A stretch of 57,674 bases of DNA from Bacillota bacterium (lineage in GTDB: Bacteria > Bacillota > Clostridia > Christensenellales > Aristaeellaceae): assembly GCA_023411375.1 (NCBI GenBank), contig JAEYOW010000026.1:1-57674 (forward strand), written 5' to 3'. This document shows positions 50,711-57,674 of this stretch, piece by piece. How positions within the stretch are numbered: the first letter of the stretch is position 1; each line of letters opens with the position of its first letter. Made by a program: the position numbers and the translations under genes. The notes beneath the pieces are model-generated. The model ran no database searches, was not told the origin of the DNA, and saw only the letters and a list, made by a program, of their open reading frames with translations.

Positions 50711-51689
50711 GTCGGTAAGCGCGCGCACTCCCGAATACATGCTGGATGTGCGTCATCTTAAGCAATACTTTCCCGTAACGACAGGTTTTCTTAAAACCAC
50801 CATGCTCAAGGCCGTGGATGATATTTCCTTTGCCATCAAGCGTGGTGAAACGCTGGGCCTGGTGGGTGAAAGCGGCTGCGGAAAGACGACCGTGGGCCGG
50901 AGCCTTTTGCAGCTTTATAAGCCCACGGACGGCGAGGTTTATTTTGACGGCACGAAAATTGAGGACAAAGCGTCCGTCAATATGCTCCACAAGCGGGCGC
51001 AGATGGTGTTTCAGGATCCGTATTCGTCGCTGAACCCGCGCATGACGGTCGGCGATATCGTGGCCGAGCCTATCGACGTGCACAAGCTTTGCAAAAGCCG
51101 CGCGGAGCGCAACGGCCGTATCAACGAGCTGCTGTCCACCGTCGGGTTGTCCAGCGAGCAGGCCACGCGCTACGCGCATGAATTCTCGGGCGGCCAGAGG
51201 CAGCGTATCGGCATTGCCCGCGCGCTGGCGTCCAATCCGGAGTTCATCGTGTGCGACGAGCCGGTTTCCGCGCTGGACGTGAGCATTCAGGCGCAGGTGA
51301 TCAATATGCTGGAGGACCTGCAGCACAAACTGGGGCTCACCTATCTGTTTATTGCCCACGACCTGAGCGTGGTCAAGCACATTTCCAACCGCATCGCGGT
51401 GATGTACCTGGGCCGCATGGTGGAGATGGCGGACGCTAACGAGCTGCACCACCATCCGCTGCATCCATACACGATCTCGCTGCTTTCCGCCGTGCCCATT
51501 CCCGATCCGGAGAAGGCGCGCAAGTCACAGCGGATTGTGCTGCACGGCGACGTTCCCAGCCCGCTCAAGGTGCCCTCGGGCTGCGCGTTCCGCACGCGCT
51601 GTTCCCGCGCTACGGCCGAGTGCGCCGAGCATTGCCCAAAGTTCCGCGATCTTGGCAACGGTCATTTTGTGGCCTGCCACCATGTATGA
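50703..51689 (+). CDS. oppF: oligopeptide ABC transporter ATPase OppF
   Basis: 328 residues from the ATG at 50703 with GGGGGAGGG upstream; the longer frame reads through oppD. GESGCGKTTVGRSLL, FSGGQRQRIGIARAL and IVCDEPVSALD are intact, and the C-terminal CAFRTRCSRATAEC tail is present. It pairs with OppD to power the importer. Confidence 0.94.
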   Translation: MSESVSARTPEYMLDVRHLKQYFPVTTGFLKTTMLKAVDDISFAIKRGETLGLVGESGCGKTTVGRSLLQLYKPTDGEVYFDGTKIEDKASVNMLHKRAQMVFQDPYSSLNPRMTVGDIVAEPIDVHKLCKSRAERNGRINELLSTVGLSSEQATRYAHEFSGGQRQRIGIARALASNPEFIVCDEPVSALDVSIQAQVINMLEDLQHKLGLTYLFIAHDLSVVKHISNRIAVMYLGRMVEMADANELHHHPLHPYTISLLSAVPIPDPEKARKSQRIVLHGDVPSPLKVPSGCAFRTRCSRATAECAEHCPKFRDLGNGHFVACHHV

Positions 51690-51711
51690 TTGTACGCGCA
51701 TGGCTTGAGAA

Positions 51712-51758
51712 CTGTCAATTATAACCGGTTGACAGCTTGGGAAAGCCTGCGTTAGTAT
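51712..51758 (+). promoter_or_regulatory. promoter and operator-like repeat of oppA
   Basis: TTGACA (51729-51734) with TAGTAT (51753-51758) at 18 bp, or TATGAT (51756-51761) at 21 bp. CTGTCAA (51712-51718) and TTGACAG (51729-51735) form a perfect inverted repeat that covers the -35, so a repressor site is likely. It lets oppA be expressed apart from oppBCDF. Confidence 0.65.
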
Positions 51759-51806
51759 GATAAAACCGTCGGCATCGTCCGGCAAAAAAGACTAAGGAGG
51801 GTAACA

Positions 51807-53579
51807 ATGAAAAAGGTACTTGCATTGGCGCTCGCGATCGCGATGCTGCTCGGCTGCTTCTCTGTGGCCACGGCGGAAGAAGGCAAGACGATCAATCTCT
51901 TCTATGGCGGCGGCACCCCGCTGTCGATCGACCCCGCGCTCAACAGCGCGTCCAGCGGCTCCAACGTCATCAAGCTTGCGTTTGCCGGCCTGATGGGCTG
52001 GCAGTACGTGGACGGCACGCCCACCCTCAGCCCCGAGCTTGCGGAAAGCTACACCGTGTCTGACGACAAGCTGGTGTATACCTTCACCCTGCGCGAAGGC
52101 CTCAAGTGGTCCGACGGCTCCGATTTTAAGGCCAGCGAAGTGGTTTCCAGCTGGAACCGCGCCGCTTCCATCGATCTGGGCGCCGACTACGGCTTCCTGT
52201 ACAGCTATGTGGACGGCTACAACGAAGGCAAGGGCCCTCTGAACGTAGTGGCTGACGACGAGGCCCGCACCGTGACGGTTACGCTGGCCAACCCCACCTC
52301 CTACTTCCTTGAGCTGTGCGCGTTCCCTACCTTCTACCCCGTCAAGGCTGAGCTTGCGGACAACGAAGGCGCTTGGGCCACCAAGCCCGAAACCTACATC
52401 GGCACCGGCGCGTTCCGCATGACGAAGTACGCTGTGGACGATGTGATCAGCTTTGAGAAGAACCCCAACTACTACAACGCGGACGCCGTTTCTCTGGGCG
52501 GCGTGAACTGCTACCTCAGCGAGGATAACGTGGCCATTTTGACCGCGTATGAGAACGACACCGCGCAATTTATCAACTCTATCGACCCCACCGAGTACGA
52601 GCGCCTGTACGGCACCTATCCCGGCGAGCTGGTGATGGGCGACTACATCGGCACCTGGTACATCCTGTTCAACGTCCATAAGGACCTGTCTCCCTCCACC
52701 AAGCAGCTGACCGTTCAGGAGCAGAGCAAGGCCCGCTTCGCCCTTGGCCAGATGGTGAACCGCCAGGATCTGGTGGATTACGTCACCATGGGCGGCCAGG
52801 TGCCCGCCACCGGCTTCTATCCCAAGGGACTGGGCGACGGTAAGAATAGCGACGTCCGTGTAACCGAGGGCTACGGCTCCTGGTACACCGGCACCGCTAC
52901 CCCCTCCACCGTCAATGAGAACTACACCGAGGATATGGTGACCGCGCTTCAGACGCTGGTTGACCTCGGCTATCCCTACACCGGCTCCATCGAGGGCGGC
53001 GACATCATGTTCACCGACTTCCCGACCATTGAGTTCGCCTTCAACAACAGCGGCGCGAACGCTGCCATCATGCAGTATGTTCAGGAAACCTGGAACCAGT
53101 TCGGCATCACCGGCGTGATCAACACCGAAGCTTGGGCCACCTTGCAGACCAAGCTGAAGAACGGCGACGCCGAGTCCGCTCGTATGGGCTGGATCGCCGA
53201 CTTCAACGATTGCGTGAACTTCCTGGAGATCTTCGTGAGCAACTCCGGCAACAACTACCCGCGCTTGGGCCGCGATGTGGGCGATTACACCCGCTTCAGC
53301 GAGACCACCAAGGACGCCGGCAAGGGCGCCTACTGGGGCCTGAACGGCGACCAGACCTGGGCGGAGTGCTTCGATGCGCTGGTTGAGGAAATCAAGGCCT
53401 GCACCGATCCCGACGAGCGTGCCGCAAAGTGCGCCGAGGCCGAGCAGATCCTGATGGCGACCGGCGGCGTTGCCCCCATGTACTTCTACACCAACCCCTA
53501 CATGCTCAAGCCCAACGTCAAGAACGTAATGCTTCTGAGCACGGGCGACGTGATCTGGACCTACGCGACTGTCGAATAA
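51807..53579 (+). CDS. oppA: oligopeptide-binding protein OppA
   Basis: 590 residues. Signal peptide MKKVLALALAIAMLLG then CFSVATA; a possible lipid-anchor cysteine in LLGC competes with ordinary cleavage before EEG. The mature part is an SBP_bac_5 binding protein with DPALNSASSGSNV, LKWSDGSDFKASEVV and YIGTGAFRMTKY. It captures peptides for OppBCDF. It lies last in the cluster, with AGGAGG and its own promoter. Confidence 0.93.
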   Translation: MKKVLALALAIAMLLGCFSVATAEEGKTINLFYGGGTPLSIDPALNSASSGSNVIKLAFAGLMGWQYVDGTPTLSPELAESYTVSDDKLVYTFTLREGLKWSDGSDFKASEVVSSWNRAASIDLGADYGFLYSYVDGYNEGKGPLNVVADDEARTVTVTLANPTSYFLELCAFPTFYPVKAELADNEGAWATKPETYIGTGAFRMTKYAVDDVISFEKNPNYYNADAVSLGGVNCYLSEDNVAILTAYENDTAQFINSIDPTEYERLYGTYPGELVMGDYIGTWYILFNVHKDLSPSTKQLTVQEQSKARFALGQMVNRQDLVDYVTMGGQVPATGFYPKGLGDGKNSDVRVTEGYGSWYTGTATPSTVNENYTEDMVTALQTLVDLGYPYTGSIEGGDIMFTDFPTIEFAFNNSGANAAIMQYVQETWNQFGITGVINTEAWATLQTKLKNGDAESARMGWIADFNDCVNFLEIFVSNSGNNYPRLGRDVGDYTRFSETTKDAGKGAYWGLNGDQTWAECFDALVEEIKACTDPDERAAKCAEAEQILMATGGVAPMYFYTNPYMLKPNVKNVMLLSTGDVIWTYATVE

Positions 53580-53613
53580 GCAGGCGCGCCAGCTGAATAA
53601 CGAGGTATCGTTT

Positions 53614-53643
53614 CCGCTCCGGCATTTGCCGGGGCGGTTTTTG
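53614..53643 (+). terminator. intrinsic terminator of oppA
   Basis: A 10-bp stem with one G-U pair (53614-53623 with 53628-53637), ATTT loop, then TTTTTG. Confidence 0.85.
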
Positions 53644-53710
53644 TGTTTCCAGGAAAACCGCCGGACGTTTAAATTGGAAGTAAAAAAGGGGAAAAATCGA
53701 GTGAAATCAT

Positions 53711-53740
53711 TTGACAATTCGCTTGACAGCGTGTTATTAT
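53711..53740 (+). promoter_or_regulatory. promoter of the str operon
   Basis: TTGACA (53711-53716), 18-bp spacer, TATTAT (53735-53740). A second TTGACA (53723-53728) lies inside the spacer. The leader is about 110 nt and has a CCTTTGCGC/GCGCAGAGG stem. Confidence 0.7.
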
Positions 53741-53855
53741 GTTATGGTTGTCCGCAATCTGCGTTCTTTGTGTGCAACCTTTGCGCGATAAAGGCGCAGA
53801 GGCCCGGTGCAGCAAGGAATACGGAACACGAAACCACAGAGGGAGGCGACCTTGA

Positions 53856-54101
53856 ATGGAGCAGGAGCTTAAACAGGCACAGTGCCGCGTGGTGGGTACC
53901 AAGCAGGTGCTTCGCGCGCTTAACGAAGGCAAGGCCGCCCGCGTTTATCTGGGCAAGGACGCCGACAGCTTTATCTATCACCGGGTTAACGCCCTGTGCG
54001 AGGAAAAGCGGGTGCCCGTGACGGTGGTGGACAGCATGCAGGAGCTGGGAAAGCTCTGCCTGGTGGGCGTCAAAACGGCGGCCGCCGCCGTGCTGAAATA
54101 A
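53856..54101 (+). CDS. L7Ae/L30e/S12e-family ribosomal protein (YbxF-like)
   Basis: 81 residues with the L7Ae fold: VVGTKQVLRALNEGKAARVYL at the start, split here as VVGTKQVLRAL and KAARVYLGKDAD. Bacterial relatives bind kink-turn RNA. GGGAGG precedes the ATG. It sits before rpsL, the usual place in Firmicutes. Confidence 0.9.
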   Translation: MEQELKQAQCRVVGTKQVLRALNEGKAARVYLGKDADSFIYHRVNALCEEKRVPVTVVDSMQELGKLCLVGVKTAAAAVLK

Positions 54102-54174
54102 GCGCGGATTTTATTCAACTATAAGGCGCCAGGGTTGCGGCGGTTTTATAGCATATCATTTCGGAGGTGTTTCC

Positions 54175-54549
54175 ATGCCCACGATCAATCAGTTGATCCG
54201 CAAGGGACGGCAAAAGGTGGAAAGCAGGTCGACGGCCCCCATTCTGCAGGGCTGCCCGCAGAAGCGCGGCGTATGCCTGAGCGTGAAGACCACGACCCCC
54301 AAGAAGCCTAACTCCGCCCTGCGTAAGATTGCCCGTATCCGTCTGACCAATCAGATCGAAGGTACGTGCTACATTCCGGGTATTGGTCACAACCTGCAGG
54401 AGCACAGCGTGGTGCTGATCCGCGGCGGTCGTGTGCGCGACCTGCCCGGCGTTCGTTACCACATCATTCGCGGTGCTCTGGATACGGCAGGCGTGGCCAA
54501 GCGGATGCAGGCTCGTTCCCTGTACGGCGCCAAACGGCCCAAGAAGTAA
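54175..54549 (+). CDS. rpsL: 30S ribosomal protein S12
   Basis: 124 residues, a full-length S12 at the decoding centre. PQKRGVC and TPKKPNSALRK (Lys43 kept) and GHNLQEHS are conserved. In the second functional loop the usual RGGRVKDLPG reads RGGRVRDLPG, so residue 88 is Arg instead of Lys; the codon is CGC. A Lys-to-Arg change at this place is a known streptomycin-resistance substitution in E. coli and mycobacteria. CLSVKTT in place of the usual CTRVYTT is a second difference. Confidence 0.97.
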   Translation: MPTINQLIRKGRQKVESRSTAPILQGCPQKRGVCLSVKTTTPKKPNSALRKIARIRLTNQIEGTCYIPGIGHNLQEHSVVLIRGGRVRDLPGVRYHIIRGALDTAGVAKRMQARSLYGAKRPKK

Positions 54550-54827
54550 GCCGTGATTCGCGCGGTTGATTGCGGTAATTTCGAAGTGGGCGCAGGCATA
54601 GGAGAGCATGCCCGTGAGAATCGAAGCGTGGCACAGCCCCTGTACACCGCGTGACTTTCCCTGTAAGGCCGGCCCGGATCATTCCGGCGCAGGCTGGGAG
54701 CGGTCGATGCTGAAGGCCGTCAGAAAGCGCATTACGGCGCGAAAAACGCATCCGGGACCTCAAATCTTACGTTGTGCTTTGCACACTTGCGGCGAGATAT
54801 CATCGCCCGAGCGAAGGAGGAAATCAA

Positions 54828-55298
54828 ATGCCCCGTCGTGGATTTATTCCCAAGCGCGAGGTTTTGCCCGATCCCGTACACGGGACCACGGTTGTGACCA
54901 AGCTTATCAATCAGATCATGTTGGACGGCAAGCGCGGCACCGCGCAGCGCATCTGCTATACCGCGTTTGACACCATTGCCGAGAAAACCGGCAAGGACGC
55001 CAACGAGGTGTTCACCGCGGCGCTCAATAACGTTTCGCCCCAGCTGGAAGTTAAGGCCCGCCGCGTGGGCGGCGCCACCTATCAGGTGCCTATCGAAATC
55101 CGCCCCGAGCGCCGGCAGACCCTGGGTCTGCGCTGGCTGGTGGAATTCAGCCGCAAGCGCGGCGAGAAGACCATGGCCGAGCGCCTTGCGGGAGAGCTGA
55201 TGGACGCTGCCAACAACACTGGCGCGGCTGTCAAGCGCAAGGAAGAAATGCACCGCATGGCCGAGGCCAACAAGGCCTTCGCGCATTACCGCTGGTAA
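54828..55298 (+). CDS. rpsG: 30S ribosomal protein S7
   Basis: 156 residues from the ATG at 54828 with AAGGAGG ahead. PRRGFIPKREVLPDP, the KLINQIMLDGK helix, and the C-terminal HRMAEANKAFAHYRW are characteristic. It starts head assembly of the small subunit. The gap from rpsL is about 280 bp, longer than usual, with no gene recognised in it. Confidence 0.97.
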   Translation: MPRRGFIPKREVLPDPVHGTTVVTKLINQIMLDGKRGTAQRICYTAFDTIAEKTGKDANEVFTAALNNVSPQLEVKARRVGGATYQVPIEIRPERRQTLGLRWLVEFSRKRGEKTMAERLAGELMDAANNTGAAVKRKEEMHRMAEANKAFAHYRW

Positions 55299-55367
55299 GG
55301 CGCACAAAGCGGCTTTTCCAAGCCCAATTCAAACTTTGCATGTGAATTCGAAAGGAGACCCTCCGTT

Positions 55368-57449
55368 ATGCCAAGAAGTCACCCGTTGGAAAAGGTGCGC
55401 AACATCGGCATCATGGCTCACATTGACGCCGGTAAGACCACCACTACCGAGCGCATTCTGTTTTACACAGGACGTGTTCACCGTCTGGGTGAGACGCATG
55501 AAGGCGCGGCCACCATGGACTGGATGGCGCAGGAGCAGGAGCGTGGTATTACCATCACCTCCGCCGCGACAACCTGTCAATGGAAAGAGCACCGCATCAA
55601 CATCATCGATACCCCCGGCCACGTGGACTTTACCGTTGAGGTAGAGCGCAGCCTGCGCGTTCTGGACGGCTCGGTCGCGGTGTTCTGCGCCAAGGGTGGC
55701 GTAGAGCCTCAAAGCGAGACCGTTTGGCGTCAGGCCAATAAATATCGTGTTCCCCGCATGGCGTACGTTAACAAGATGGACATCATGGGCGCGGATTTCT
55801 TCCGCGTGGTGGGCATGTTACGGGATCGTCTGGGCGCCAACGCCGTACCCATCCAGCTGCCGATTGGCAAAGAGGCTGATTTCAAGGGCATCATCGACCT
55901 CGTCCGCATGAAGGCGGAAGTCTACTATGATGACGAGGGTAAGGATGTGCGCGACGAGGAAATCCCGGAAAATCTGCGTGCGCAGGCTGATGAATACCGT
56001 CAAATGCTGATCGAAGCCGTTGCCGAGAGCGACGAATCGCTCCTGGAAAAGTTCTTCGAAGGCGAGGAGCTGAGCGAGGACGAGATCAACGCTGCGATTC
56101 GCAAGGCCACCATCAGCTGCACAATGACCCCCGTTCTGTGCGGTACGTCCTACCGCAACAAGGGCGTACAGCCCTTGCTGGACGCCGTGGTTGCCTACAT
56201 GCCTTCTCCGTTGGATATCCCCGCCATCAAGGGCACGGATCCCGACGATCCCGAGAAGGAGATGGAGCGCCATGCTTCCGACACCGAGCCCTTCTCCGCT
56301 CTTGCCTTCAAGATCATGACCGATCCGTTTGTCGGCAAGCTGGCTTTCTGCCGCGTTTACAGCGGTATGATGGAGAGCGGCAGCTACGCCTATAACTCCA
56401 CCAAGGGCAAGCGCGAGCGCGTAGGCCGTCTGGTGATGATGCACGCCAACCACCGTGAGGAAGTCCAGACCGTGTATGCGGGCGACATCTGCGGCGTTGT
56501 CGGCCTGAAGGACACCACCACCGCGGATACCCTCTGCGATGAGAAGAACCCCATCATCCTGGAGTCCATGGAATTCCCGGATCCGGTCATTCAGGTGGCC
56601 ATCGAGCCAAAGACCAAGGCCGGCCAGGATAAGATGACCATGGCGCTGGTGAAGCTGGCGGAAGAAGACCCGACTTTCAAAACCTATACCGACCATCAGA
56701 CCGGCCAGACCATTATCGCCGGCATGGGCGAATTGCATCTGGAGATCATTGTGGACCGCCTGATGCGTGAGTTCAAGGTGGAAGCGACCGTCGGCAAGCC
56801 GCAGGTTGCCTATCGCGAAACCATTCGCAGGGCTGCCAAGGCGGAAGGCCGTTATGTGCGCCAGACCGGCGGCCATGGACAGTTCGGTCACTGCTGGATC
56901 GAGATCGCGCCCGTTGAGCCCGGCGTCGGCTACTCGTTTGAAAACAAGATCGTCGGCGGCGTAATTCCCAAGGAATTCATCGGGCCGATCGATAACGGTA
57001 TCCGCGAGGCTTCGCAGAGCGGCATTCTCGGCGGTTTCGAGGTTGTCGACTTCAAGGCGACCGTTTTTGACGGCAGCTACCACGACGTCGACTCCTCTGA
57101 AATGGCGTTTAAGATCGCCGGCTCCATGGCGTTTAAGGAAGCGCTTGCCAAGGCCGACCCCTGCCTGCTGGAGCCGATGATGAAGGTTGAAGTCATCATC
57201 CCCGAGCAGTACATGGGCGACGTTATCGGCGACATTTCCAGCCGCCGCGGACGCATCGAGGGCATGGACGCACGCATGGGCGAGCAGACGGTGCACGCGT
57301 ACGTGCCGCTTTCCGAGATGTTCGGCTATGCGACCGATCTGCGCAGCCGCACTCAGGGACGTGGATTGTTCTCCATGCAGTTCGACCACTATGAAGAAGT
57401 GCCTAAGAGCATCGCCGAAAAGGTGACCGGGGCTCGCAAGGGCGACTGA
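55368..57449 (+). CDS. fusA: elongation factor G
   Basis: 693 residues, full length. GTPase motifs: AHIDAGKTTTTERIL (G1), RGITITSAA (G2), DTPGHVDF (G3), NKMD (G4). Domains II-V follow, with the domain IV loop near residue 510 (GGHGQFGHCW). It drives translocation. AAGGAG precedes the start; tuf follows after 92 bp. Confidence 0.98.
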   Translation: MPRSHPLEKVRNIGIMAHIDAGKTTTTERILFYTGRVHRLGETHEGAATMDWMAQEQERGITITSAATTCQWKEHRINIIDTPGHVDFTVEVERSLRVLDGSVAVFCAKGGVEPQSETVWRQANKYRVPRMAYVNKMDIMGADFFRVVGMLRDRLGANAVPIQLPIGKEADFKGIIDLVRMKAEVYYDDEGKDVRDEEIPENLRAQADEYRQMLIEAVAESDESLLEKFFEGEELSEDEINAAIRKATISCTMTPVLCGTSYRNKGVQPLLDAVVAYMPSPLDIPAIKGTDPDDPEKEMERHASDTEPFSALAFKIMTDPFVGKLAFCRVYSGMMESGSYAYNSTKGKRERVGRLVMMHANHREEVQTVYAGDICGVVGLKDTTTADTLCDEKNPIILESMEFPDPVIQVAIEPKTKAGQDKMTMALVKLAEEDPTFKTYTDHQTGQTIIAGMGELHLEIIVDRLMREFKVEATVGKPQVAYRETIRRAAKAEGRYVRQTGGHGQFGHCWIEIAPVEPGVGYSFENKIVGGVIPKEFIGPIDNGIREASQSGILGGFEVVDFKATVFDGSYHDVDSSEMAFKIAGSMAFKEALAKADPCLLEPMMKVEVIIPEQYMGDVIGDISSRRGRIEGMDARMGEQTVHAYVPLSEMFGYATDLRSRTQGRGLFSMQFDHYEEVPKSIAEKVTGARKGD

Positions 57450-57541
57450 TTCCATTTGAGCAATGGCGGCCGGGCGTCATTCCCAGGCCGCGTCAAAAGA
57501 AACACATATTTATTCTTCAAACGTTAAGGAGGAAATGACCT

Positions 57542-57674
57542 ATGGCCAAGGCTAAGTTTGAACGCAACAAGCCGCACGTAAACATCGGCACGATCGGTCA
57601 CGTTGACCACGGCAAGACGACCCTGACGGCGGCGATCACGATGACGCTGGCGCAGCTGGGCGACGCGCAGGCGA
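57542..57674 (+). CDS. tuf: elongation factor Tu (5' part; runs off the window)
   Basis: The first 44 codons are visible, beginning MAKAKFERNKPHVNIG and TIGHVDHGKTTLTAAI, which contains the GTP-binding P loop of EF-Tu. AAGGAGG lies just upstream. The rest is past the right edge. Confidence 0.97.
   Translation, partial: MAKAKFERNKPHVNIGTIGHVDHGKTTLTAAITMTLAQLGDAQA

Noticed and set aside
51792..53717. 641-codon minus-strand frame opposite oppA
   Set aside because: Mirror of a strongly codon-biased gene; a valine/glycine/histidine-rich shadow.
55818..57455. 545-codon minus-strand frame opposite fusA
   Set aside because: Antisense to highly conserved EF-G; no independent support.

Overview
The window looks like chromosomal DNA of a Clostridia-type Firmicute, possibly near Christensenellales. 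The grounds are strong AGGAGG-type ribosome binding sites, TTGACA/TATAAT-type promoters, a DnaD-like plus DnaI/DnaC-like primosome pair, two-subunit L-serine dehydratase, a split transketolase, and an str operon of the order L7Ae-like, rpsL, rpsG, fusA, tuf. G+C is moderately high by eye. The lineage is inferred only. No rRNA, tRNA, CRISPR array, insertion sequence or phage was seen.

Layout. 1-9.8 kb, mostly minus strand: 3' part of an RlmD-type methyltransferase, aroC-aroA, an AEC carrier with a YhhN-type membrane protein, an ECF sigma factor operon with an unrecognised repeat protein and a 39-residue ORF, a WYL regulator divergent from an S51-type peptidase, an SCP2 protein and a low-molecular-weight phosphatase. 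9.8-10.3 kb is apparently non-coding. 10.3-23.5 kb is a carbohydrate locus. Leftward from a central promoter run an FGGY kinase, cupin phosphoglucose isomerase, two transketolase halves and DeoC-1. Rightward run a zinc dehydrogenase, hexulose-phosphate synthase, hexuloisomerase and DeoC-2, then a SorC-type regulator and a complete Rbs-type ABC importer. A CCAAAATGG motif recurs in the promoters of this locus.

23.6-36.1 kb: a divergent LysR regulator faces a run of co-directional genes: a secreted DUF6305-like protein, a TRAP/IT-like permease, a 57-residue membrane protein, an AstE/M14-like hydrolase, two tandem C69 dipeptidases, then capB-capC-pgsW (poly-gamma-glutamate type) and sdaAB-sdaAA. 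This reads as handling of extracellular or surface peptides or gamma-glutamyl material, ending in serine breakdown. It is the most unusual assembly here. 36.2-39.1 kb: a serine-hydrolase-fold protein that has lost its catalytic residues and an HPDE-type membrane glycosyltransferase. 39.3-43.4 kb: an iron/phosphonate-type ABC importer. 43.4-47.3 kb: a MerR regulator, the primosome pair and a cysteine-less ArsC-like protein. 47.4-53.6 kb: an oligopeptide importer, oppBCDF plus a separately promoted oppA. 53.7 kb to the end: the str operon, running off the window inside tuf.

Many genes are translationally coupled by ATGA or GTGA overlaps. Several starts were moved inward from the longest frame because a clear ribosome binding site sits before the internal codon. 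Some of these are TTG or GTG.
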